A stretch of 64,000 nucleotides of DNA from Myxococcales bacterium. GTDB lineage: Bacteria > Myxococcota_A > Polyangia > Polyangiales > Polyangiaceae. The stretch lies in the NCBI GenBank assembly GCA_016794345.1, contig JAEUKE010000204.1, positions 62,001 to 126,000 on the forward strand, given 5' to 3'. Under the pieces are notes generated by a model that worked only from the letters and a program-made list of their open reading frames with translations, was not told the DNA's origin and made no database searches. The position numbers and the translations under genes were made by a program. Each line of letters begins with the position of its first letter. Position 1 is the stretch's first letter. Below, one piece after another: positions 24,182 to 31,382 of this stretch.

Positions 24182-25585
24182 TTACTTCCGGCCACCGAAC
24201 TCGGAGACCGGCGGGGCCGATGCGGCGACGGATGGAACAGGGCCGGCGCTCGATCGCGCCTGGGGTGCCACCGGCTTGGGCCCGACCTCCGTGCTCGAAG
24301 AGGGTTGCGCGGAGGGCACGCCCATCCCTTCGCTCGCAGCCGGAGGCGGCTCGGCGAGCACGGTCGGAGGTGGCGGCGGCCTCGGAGCGCTCGGATCCGG
24401 GCTCGGCGCCGAGGCTTGCTCGCTCATCGACGCGACCGCAGGTGGGCGCAGCTCGGGCCCGCGACCGCCCAACCAGACACCGACCGCGACGACCGCGGCA
24501 GCAGCAGTCCCGATGGCCAGCGCGGGCCAACGTCCGGCGGGCTTCGTGGGACGGGAGTCGATCTCCACGGTCGCGTCGGTCGCGCTCGCGGGAGGCCGCC
24601 GCGCGTCGAGCCCCGAGACACGCGTCGCGACCACGATCGGATCCTCACTCTCCGCCAGGCGTGTCGGCGCCGACGCGATCTCGGGTCGCGAACGATCCGA
24701 GCCGACCACGAGCGCAGGCTCCACCACCCGCTTCGTCTCCGGGCTCGCGTAGCGCTCGAGCTCGGAGGCGAGCTCGCGGACGCTGCCCGGCCGGCCTGCT
24801 GGGTCCTTGGAGAGACACCGCTCGACGAGCGTGACGAGCCCGTCGGGAAGATCGAAGCCAGCGGGCGCGAGCGGCGCTGCGGTTGAACGCAAGATGCTCG
24901 CGCTGATGTCGGCGACGCTCTCGCCGGCGAACGGCAGCGACCCGCTGAGGAGCTCGAAGAGGACGACGCCCAGAGACCAGATGTCGCTTCGCCCGTCCAC
25001 CTCCTTGGTGGAGCGCAGCTGCTCGGGCGACATGTACGCGGGGCTGCCCATGATCGCGGAGGTCCGCGTGACGCTGCCCGCCTGACCGGTGTCCTTCGAG
25101 ATCCCGAAGTCGAGCACCTTGACGCGCGCGAGCCCGTTGCTCCGCTTCGTGAGGAACAGGTTCGCCGGCTTGATGTCGCGGTGGACGATGCCGAGCGCGT
25201 GGGCCTCCGCGATGGCATCGCAAGCCTGCAGGACGTAGTTGCAGGCCTCGGCGATGGGGAGCGCTCCGCGGCGCGCGAGGAGCGACTCGAGGTCTTCGCC
25301 GTCGAGGAGCTCCATCACCAGGTAGGGCGCCCCGCTCTCGTCGCGGCCGACGTCCATCACGCGAGCGACGTGCTCGCTCTTGATGCGGACCGCCGCGCGG
25401 GCCTCGCGGAAGAACCGCTCGACGAGATCCTGACGTCCCGTCAGCGCGGGCGAGAGGAACTTGATGGCGACGTCCTCCCCGAGCTCGAGGTGACGTGCGC
25501 GGAACACCGTGCCCATCCCGCCCTCGCCGAGCACGGCGCCGAGCTCGTACTTGCCCGCGAGGATAACTCCACGTTCGCTCCCCAT
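24182..25585 (-). CDS. Transmembrane Ser/Thr protein kinase (Hanks type)
   Basis: A 467-aa kinase. The catalytic domain spans about residues 12-275 with GEGGMGTV (glycine loop), VAIKFL (ATP Lys, residue 42), HRDIKPANL (about 135), DFGISK and the activation-segment end SPEQL. A single transmembrane helix (WPALAIGTAAAAVVAVGVWL) lies near residue 350. The remaining 100 residues are Pro/Ser-rich and presumably extracytoplasmic, with no sensor fold recognised. All catalytic residues are intact. It is divergent from the second kinase at 25727, with a dyad operator-like site between them. Confidence 0.92.
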   Translation of the reverse strand: MGSERGVILAGKYELGAVLGEGGMGTVFRARHLELGEDVAIKFLSPALTGRQDLVERFFREARAAVRIKSEHVARVMDVGRDESGAPYLVMELLDGEDLESLLARRGALPIAEACNYVLQACDAIAEAHALGIVHRDIKPANLFLTKRSNGLARVKVLDFGISKDTGQAGSVTRTSAIMGSPAYMSPEQLRSTKEVDGRSDIWSLGVVLFELLSGSLPFAGESVADISASILRSTAAPLAPAGFDLPDGLVTLVERCLSKDPAGRPGSVRELASELERYASPETKRVVEPALVVGSDRSRPEIASAPTRLAESEDPIVVATRVSGLDARRPPASATDATVEIDSRPTKPAGRWPALAIGTAAAAVVAVGVWLGGRGPELRPPAVASMSEQASAPSPDPSAPRPPPPPTVLAEPPPAASEGMGVPSAQPSSSTEVGPKPVAPQARSSAGPVPSVAASAPPVSEFGGRK

Positions 25586-25688
25586 CGGTGCGCGCCCTGT
25601 GCAACTCCGAGACCAGTGGCGATTCCCGACGCCTTCGGCAGGCCGGAGCGGCCCCGGCCATCGCCCCGATGCCTCCCCGTCATCGGGG

Positions 25689-25709
25689 GTGATGACCTGC
25701 GGTCATCAC
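25689..25709. promoter_or_regulatory. Operator-like dyad between divergent kinase genes
   Basis: A perfect inverted repeat, GTGATGACC-TGC-GGTCATCAC, lies midway in the 141-base region between the leftward kinase (start 25585) and the rightward kinase (GTG 25727). Size and symmetry fit a dimeric regulator site; it could also act as a leader hairpin for the rightward gene. Confidence 0.5.
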
Positions 25710-25726
25710 AGGGGTAGTGCTGGCAC

Positions 25727-27352
25727 GTGCCCCCCGAGTCGGAGCAGCACGAGCGCATCACCCGGCCGCTGGAGGTAGGTCGGCCCCACGACGACCTTCC
25801 GGTCCGCGCCGAGGGCAGCCTCGCGGGTGTCCCCCTCCGCGAGACGGAGCTCGCGGTGCGCGACAAGCTCCTGTCGATCGAGGAGGAGGAGCACCAGACC
25901 TACGTGCGCCGGCTCCGCCCCGGCATCCTCTACGCGATCATCGCGTGGGCGCTCTTCTCCGTCGTCGACTGGATCGCCGTCCGCTTCGTCGAGCCGAGCG
26001 CGAGCCTCGCTCGCATCGTGGGCCTCCGCGGGATCGGCGTCCTCACGAGCCTGGTCACGCTCGCCTGCTTCTACAAGCGGCCCATGCCATCGCGGATGCT
26101 CGCGCAGGCGGCAGACTTCTTCGGCTACACGACAATCTCGATCTTGATCACCCTCATGACGTTGGAGTTCCGCGGCCTCGACAGCCCGTACGCGTCCGGC
26201 ATCGTCACGGTGATCATCTGCCGCTCGATCATCATGCCCGACAACTACAAGCGCGCGTTCGTCCTGCTCGGCGGACCGACGTTCGCGTACCCGGTCACGA
26301 TCGGCGTCGCGGCGCTCGTCGATCCGCGGATCGCCGCCCAGGTCCACGACACGGAGGCGCTCGGCATGTTCCTGCTGAGCCTGTGTTTCATCCTCACCGC
26401 GTACGCCTTCACGCTCGTCGGGGGGCACACGGTCTGGGCCTTGCGCCGGCAGGTCTACGAGGCGCGCAACATCGGCCGCTACAAGCTGAAGCGGCTCATC
26501 GGCTCCGGCGGGATGGGCCAGGTCTGGCTCGCGTGGCACGCCGGGCTGAAGCGCGACGTCGCGATCAAGGTCATGCAACCAGAGGCCCACGCGGACGGCT
26601 CGAGCGCCGTAGCGCGCTTCGAGCGCGAGGTCCGAGCGACGTCCGAGCTCGCCCACCCCAACACGGTGAGGCTGTTCGACTACGGCGTCACGGCGGACGG
26701 CCTCTGGTTCTACGCGATGGAGCACCTGGTCGGCGCCGACCTCTCGACCGTCGTCGCGCGCGAGGGCCCGCTCGCGCCGGAGCGTGCGGCGCACATCGGA
26801 AGCCAGATCGCCCGCGCCCTGGCCGAGGCCCACGCGCGGGGGATCGTCCACCGCGACATCAAGCCCCAGAACGTCTTCGTGACCGAGCTCTACGGCGAGC
26901 GCGACTTCGTGAAGGTCCTCGACTTCGGCGTCGCCAAGCTCGCCAAAGGCGAGGCCGAGGCAACGCTCACCAACACGGGCCTGATGCTCGGGACGCCTCA
27001 CTACGTGTCCCCCGAGGCGGCGAGCGGCAAGCCGACCGGGCCGGCGTCGGACATCTACTCCCTCGGCTGCGTCCTCTATTTCTTGCTGACGGGAGGCCCC
27101 CCCTTCGAGGGTCGGGCGGCGGGCACGCTCCTCTTCGCGCATACGACGCTCGTGCCCGATCCTCCTTCCTCGCGCGCACCGAGCCCCATCCCCGAGGGGC
27201 TCGAGCAGCTCGTGCTCCGCTGTCTCGCGAAGGCCCCGGAGGATCGCCCCCGCTCCATGACGGACGTCGCCGCGGCGCTCGTCGAGATCGAAGGCGCGCA
27301 CGCCGCCGGGCGGCCCGCGTTCGAGGCTCCGAGCCTGGAGATCGCGTCGTGA
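25727..27352 (+). CDS. Ser/Thr protein kinase with N-terminal membrane domain
   Basis: A 541-aa kinase with the membrane part first. Hydrophobic helices occupy about residues 66-230 (GILYAIIAWALFSVVDWIAV; FLLSLCFILTAYAFTLVGG). The kinase domain runs from about 250 to 515 with GSGGMGQVW, VAIKVM, HRDIKPQN (about 375), DFGVAK and SPEAA. Catalytic residues are complete. An N-terminal multi-helix sensor is the reverse of the usual C-terminal sensor layout, so it may sense a membrane or small-molecule signal. Its stop overlaps the GTG of the FHA/sigma-54 activator, suggesting the kinase modifies or controls that protein. The GTG start lies within a GGCACGTGCC palindrome and is not certain. Confidence 0.88.
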   Translation: MPPESEQHERITRPLEVGRPHDDLPVRAEGSLAGVPLRETELAVRDKLLSIEEEEHQTYVRRLRPGILYAIIAWALFSVVDWIAVRFVEPSASLARIVGLRGIGVLTSLVTLACFYKRPMPSRMLAQAADFFGYTTISILITLMTLEFRGLDSPYASGIVTVIICRSIIMPDNYKRAFVLLGGPTFAYPVTIGVAALVDPRIAAQVHDTEALGMFLLSLCFILTAYAFTLVGGHTVWALRRQVYEARNIGRYKLKRLIGSGGMGQVWLAWHAGLKRDVAIKVMQPEAHADGSSAVARFEREVRATSELAHPNTVRLFDYGVTADGLWFYAMEHLVGADLSTVVAREGPLAPERAAHIGSQIARALAEAHARGIVHRDIKPQNVFVTELYGERDFVKVLDFGVAKLAKGEAEATLTNTGLMLGTPHYVSPEAASGKPTGPASDIYSLGCVLYFLLTGGPPFEGRAAGTLLFAHTTLVPDPPSSRAPSPIPEGLEQLVLRCLAKAPEDRPRSMTDVAAALVEIEGAHAAGRPAFEAPSLEIAS

Positions 27353-28662
27353 GCGGCGATCAGACGCTGAGGCTGACGCAGACAAACGCACGCGAGGCGA
27401 GCATCCGAGGGGTGCGCCTCACGGTCGCGAGCGGCCCCGATGCCGGGCGTGTCTTCGACTCGACCTCGGATCGCCTCGTGGTCGGCAGCGCGGACACCGC
27501 GGATCTGGTGCTGCGAGACGACGCGGTCTCCCGGTTCCAGTGCGAGATCACCGTGGCGGACGGCCGCGTGCTCTTGAAGGATCTCGAGAGCCGCAACGGC
27601 ACGTTCGTCGATCACGTTCGGGTCCTCGCGGCAGAGCTCGTGCACGGCGCGCGCCTGACGCTCGGCCAGACGGAGCTCCGCTTCGAGCTCAAGCCCGACG
27701 TGGTCGGCGTGCCGCTCGCGGACTCCGGCGCCTTCGGAGCCATGGTCGGGAGCTCGCTCGCCATGCGACGGGTGTTCTCCCTGCTCGCGCGAGCGGCGAC
27801 CAGCGACGCGACAGTGCTCATCGTGGGAGAGACGGGCACCGGCAAAGAGGTCGCGGCGGAGTCGATCCACCGCGAGAGCGCGCGGCGCCACTGCCCCTTC
27901 GTCGTCTGCGACTGCAGCGCGATCCCCAGCGAGCTGCTCGAGGCGGAGCTGTTCGGTCACGAGAAGGGGGCCTTCACCGGCGCGCACCAGGCGCGCCAGG
28001 GCCTCTTCGAGATCGCGCAAGGCGGCACGCTGTTCCTCGACGAGATCGGTGAGCTCTCGCTCACGCTCCAGCCCAAGCTCCTGCGCGCGCTGGAGCGCAA
28101 GGAGGTCCGACGGGTCGGGAGCAACGACTACCGCACGGTGGACGTCCGGGTGGTGGCCGCGACGAACCGCGATCTCAAGGCTGAGGTCAACCAGCGGCGC
28201 TTCAGGAGCGACCTGTATTACCGCCTGGCCGTCCTCGAGATCGCCCTGCCGCCGCTCCGCGACCGCCCGGAGGACCTGCCTGCCCTGCTCGAGCACCTGC
28301 TCGCCGCAGCAGGCGCGACGGACACGATCCGTCACGACCTCACCGCTCCGGCCTTCGTCACCGACCTCTCCCGCCACGGATGGCCGGGCAACGTCCGCGA
28401 GCTGCGCAACTACGTGGAGCGCTGCCTGGTCCTGCACGAGGCGGCGCCGCTGGCGGATGACGGCGCGACCACGAGCGATCGGCTCCCGGACACCACGCTG
28501 CCGCTCAAACAGGCGAGGGACCGCTGGACACGCCTGCTCGAGCGCCGCTACTGCGATGCCGTGCTGGCCGCCAACGACGGCAACGTCGCGGCCGCAGCGC
28601 GCGCCGCGGGCGTCGATCGGATGTACTTCTACCGGCTCCTCTGGCGCCACGGCCTGCGCTGA
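27349..28662 (+). CDS. FHA-domain sigma-54-dependent transcriptional activator
   Basis: A 437-aa enhancer-binding protein. Residues about 20-105 are an FHA domain, which binds phosphothreonine (DRLVVGSADTADLVL, SRFQCEI, LKDLESRNGTFVD). The AAA+ domain spans about 125-350 with Walker A GETGTGKEV, the sigma-54 contact loop GAFTGA, Walker B GGTLFLDEIGEL and the DLYYRL sensor segment. The C-terminal 40 residues form a Fis-type helix-turn-helix (NVAAAARAAGVDRMYFYRLL). GTGA overlap with the upstream kinase implies coupled translation. The likely circuit is kinase, phosphothreonine, FHA, then sigma-54 transcription. The target genes are unknown. Confidence 0.94.
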   Translation: MSGDQTLRLTQTNAREASIRGVRLTVASGPDAGRVFDSTSDRLVVGSADTADLVLRDDAVSRFQCEITVADGRVLLKDLESRNGTFVDHVRVLAAELVHGARLTLGQTELRFELKPDVVGVPLADSGAFGAMVGSSLAMRRVFSLLARAATSDATVLIVGETGTGKEVAAESIHRESARRHCPFVVCDCSAIPSELLEAELFGHEKGAFTGAHQARQGLFEIAQGGTLFLDEIGELSLTLQPKLLRALERKEVRRVGSNDYRTVDVRVVAATNRDLKAEVNQRRFRSDLYYRLAVLEIALPPLRDRPEDLPALLEHLLAAAGATDTIRHDLTAPAFVTDLSRHGWPGNVRELRNYVERCLVLHEAAPLADDGATTSDRLPDTTLPLKQARDRWTRLLERRYCDAVLAANDGNVAAAARAAGVDRMYFYRLLWRHGLR

Positions 28663-28675
28663 GCCTGCGCCGCGC

Positions 28676-31342
28676 TCAGGTCTCGGCGAGGCGAGCGCGC
28701 AGCTTGGCGACGAGCTGCAAGGCCTCGAGCGGCGTCATGCGGTCGATGTCGGCCTCCCGGATGGTCGCGACGACGGCTCGCTCTGCGGTGCTCTCCTTGC
28801 TGCTCGGCGCCTCGAAGAGACCGAGCTGCCCCGCCTTCCCCTTCATCTTGGGCGGAGCGCCCGGCTCGCGCTCGGGGCGCGAGCCGGCCTCGAAGGTGGC
28901 GAGGAGGCCCTTGGCGCGGGCGAGCACGCCCTCCGGCAGACCGGCGAGGCGCGCGACCGCGATGCCATAGCTCCGGCTCGCCGGGCCCTTCGCCAGGGTG
29001 TGAAGGAACACGACGCCACCGTCATGCTCCCGCGCGCTCACCGACACGTTCACGAGGTGCGGCGACGTCCCCGCCAGCTCCGTCAGCTCGTGGTAGTGCG
29101 TGGCGAAGAGCGCCCGGCAGCCGATCACGTCGTGCAGGTGCTCGGCGACGGCCCACGCGATGGCGAGGCCGTCGTAGGTGCTCGTGCCGCGGCCGATCTC
29201 GTCGAGGATGACGAGGCTCCGGCGCGTCGCCCGCAGCAAGATGGCGGCCGTCTCGCGCATCTCCACCATGAAGGTGCTCTCGCCGCGCGAGACGTTGTCG
29301 CTGGCGCCGACGCGCGAGAGCAGCCGGTCCACCACCCCGACCCGCGCGCGTCTGGCCGGCACGTAGCTACCCATCTGCGCGAGCAGCACGATGAGCGCGA
29401 CCTGCCGCATCAGCGTGGACTTGCCCGCCATGTTGGGGCCGGTGACGAGCCAGAGCCGCCCGGCGCCGAGATCCAGGCAGGTGTCGTTGGGGACGAAGCG
29501 GTCCTTTGCCGCGTATTGTTCGACCACCGGGTGGCGACCGTCCGCGATGTCGATGACGTCTTCGTCATCGACATCGGGCTTCACGTAGTCGTTCTGGTGG
29601 GCGAGCTCGGCGAGCGCCGCCGCCACGTCCCACTCCGCGAGGCGCCGCGCGAGGGCGCGGACGCGCTCGCCCGCGGCGCGAGCCCTGCTCGTGAGCTCCT
29701 CGAAGACGGCGCGCTCGAGCTCGAGGGCGCGCCCCTCCGCCGACTCGATGTCGGCGGCGAGCTGATCGAGCCGATCGTTTGTGTAGCGCTCGCCCCCGGC
29801 GACGGTCTGCTTGCGGCGCCAGGCGGTCGGGACCTTGCCCAGGTGGCTCTTGGTGACCTCGATGTACCAGCCGAAGACGCGCGTGTACTTCACGCGGAGG
29901 CTGGGCGCGCCGGTGGCTTGCCTGAGCTCCGCTTCCAGCGCGACCACGAGCTCGGTGCCGTTCTTCTGGAGCTCGCGCGCGCGGTCGAGCTCGGGGTCGT
30001 AGCCGTCCCGGACGAAGCCGCCGTCCTTGTCGGTCGGCGGCGGACGCTCGACGAGCGCTCGCGACAGGAGCTCGGCCAGCTCGGGCACCACGTCGGTCTG
30101 GTCCCAGCCGAGAGCGGACCTCTCGCTAGCCGGCAGGCTCTCGACGGCGGCGCGGGCGCGCGGCGCCGCCGCGAGGCCGTCGCGCAGGGCGCCGAGATCA
30201 CGAGGCGTCGCCTCGCCCAGCGCGACGCGCACGGCGAGCCGCTCGAGATCGCTCGCGTCGCCGAGCGCAGCGCGCAGCTCAGCGCGCGAACGGGCATGGA
30301 GCACGAAGAGCTCGACCTCCGCCTGGCGGGCTCGGATGGCGCGCACCGCGACCAGCGGCGCGAGAAGGCGCTGGCGCAGGAGGCGCGCGCCGAAGGGCGT
30401 CACGGTCCGGTCGATCGTGTCGAGCAGCGTCCCCTTCTTGCCGCCGTCGGTCGCGCGGACCAGCTCGAGGTGAGCCTGCGCCGTCTCGTCCACCAGCATC
30501 GCTTGGTCCGACTCGAGCCGCGCGACCCGCGTGATGGGCAGGCGCTCGCGCGGGTTGCAGGCCGCGGCGAAGGCGAGCACACGCGCGATCGCGCGCCGCG
30601 TGATCGGCTCCTGCGATCGGCTGGCGTCCTTCGCCAGCTCGGCGCCGAGCAGCTCGGCGATCGTCTCGTCCGCCGGACGAGACGGCCCCGGCTCTGCGCG
30701 GAGCGTCGCGAGCGGGAGCACGTGGCGGAGCGTGGGCGTGAGGTCGTGGGCCTCGGGCGCGAGGAGCAGCTCGCGCGGCGAGGCCCCCGCGAGCTCCGCC
30801 ACCAGGCGGGTCGGATCGGCGGCGCGCGCGGCGAAGAGCTCGCCGGTCGAGAGGTCGAGCAGCGCGACCCCGAACGAGCCCGCGTCAGCCTCGACCGCGC
30901 CCAGGAAGTGGTTCTCGCGCGCCTCGAGCTGGCCGTCGTGCGTCACCAGCCCCGGCGTGATCACCCGCACGACCGAGCGCGGGACGATGCCCTTCGTCTT
31001 GGCCGGATCCGCCATCTGCTCGCAGATGGCGACCTTGTGCCCCGCCGCGAGGAGCTTCGCCACGTAACCGTGCGCCGAGTGGTGCGGCACGCCGGCCATC
31101 GGCTCGTCGTCCGGATTCTCTCGGTTCCGGCTGGTCAGCGTGATGCCGAGGACCTTCGACGCGATGACCGCGTCCTCGTGGAACATCTCGTAGAAGTCGC
31201 CGAGCCGGAAGAAGATGATGGCGTCCGGGTAGGCCGACTTCGCCTCCGCGAACTGCTTCATCACCGGCGTCACCCGCGGCTCTTTCGCCTTGGCTCCCGC
31301 TTCACGCCGTGAGGGGGGCTGGGGGGGTGACGACGCAGCCAT
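28676..31342 (-). CDS. mutS: DNA mismatch repair protein MutS
   Basis: An 888-aa mismatch-recognition ATPase. The mismatch-binding Phe-x-Glu lies in RLGDFYEMF (about residue 50). The clamp and lever regions follow, and the ATPase has Walker A TGPNMAGKSTLMRQVALI (about residue 635), Walker B ILDEIGRGTST and the His-switch segment ALFATHYHEL. The C-terminal helix-turn-helix region is normal. The annotated ATG at 31342 places repeat copy B (SPPQPPS) in the first 15 residues; a later in-frame GTG (about 31273, at RVTPVMKQF) matches the usual MutS N-terminus better. It ends convergently 13 bases from the activator gene. Confidence 0.96.
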   Translation of the reverse strand: MAASSPPQPPSRREAGAKAKEPRVTPVMKQFAEAKSAYPDAIIFFRLGDFYEMFHEDAVIASKVLGITLTSRNRENPDDEPMAGVPHHSAHGYVAKLLAAGHKVAICEQMADPAKTKGIVPRSVVRVITPGLVTHDGQLEARENHFLGAVEADAGSFGVALLDLSTGELFAARAADPTRLVAELAGASPRELLLAPEAHDLTPTLRHVLPLATLRAEPGPSRPADETIAELLGAELAKDASRSQEPITRRAIARVLAFAAACNPRERLPITRVARLESDQAMLVDETAQAHLELVRATDGGKKGTLLDTIDRTVTPFGARLLRQRLLAPLVAVRAIRARQAEVELFVLHARSRAELRAALGDASDLERLAVRVALGEATPRDLGALRDGLAAAPRARAAVESLPASERSALGWDQTDVVPELAELLSRALVERPPPTDKDGGFVRDGYDPELDRARELQKNGTELVVALEAELRQATGAPSLRVKYTRVFGWYIEVTKSHLGKVPTAWRRKQTVAGGERYTNDRLDQLAADIESAEGRALELERAVFEELTSRARAAGERVRALARRLAEWDVAAALAELAHQNDYVKPDVDDEDVIDIADGRHPVVEQYAAKDRFVPNDTCLDLGAGRLWLVTGPNMAGKSTLMRQVALIVLLAQMGSYVPARRARVGVVDRLLSRVGASDNVSRGESTFMVEMRETAAILLRATRRSLVILDEIGRGTSTYDGLAIAWAVAEHLHDVIGCRALFATHYHELTELAGTSPHLVNVSVSAREHDGGVVFLHTLAKGPASRSYGIAVARLAGLPEGVLARAKGLLATFEAGSRPEREPGAPPKMKGKAGQLGLFEAPSSKESTAERAVVATIREADIDRMTPLEALQLVAKLRARLAET
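29554..29567. repeat. TGACR-N4-YGTCA dyad
   Basis: TGACGTCTTCGTCA, inside mutS. Confidence 0.65.
31296..31333 (-). repeat. G-rich hairpin repeat, copy B
   Basis: On the plus strand a short stem TCAC-GCC-GTGA (31302-31312) is followed by the shared core GAGGGGGGCTGGGGGG. On the minus strand it encodes SPPQPPSRREAG at the annotated start of mutS. The outer stem is degenerate compared with copies A and C. Confidence 0.75.
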
Positions 31343-31382
31343 ACGGTTCCCGGAAGGACGCGGGCTCAGGGCCCGCGGAGGG

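Noticed and set aside
25720..25737. TGGCAC resembling the -24 element of a sigma-54 promoter before the membrane kinase
   Set aside because: No GC at the -12 position with correct spacing, and it overlaps the GTG start codon.
28659..28679. CTGAGC/GCTCAG hairpin between the activator and mutS
   Set aside because: Only six base pairs, no T-run, and it consists largely of the two stop codons; too weak to call a terminator.
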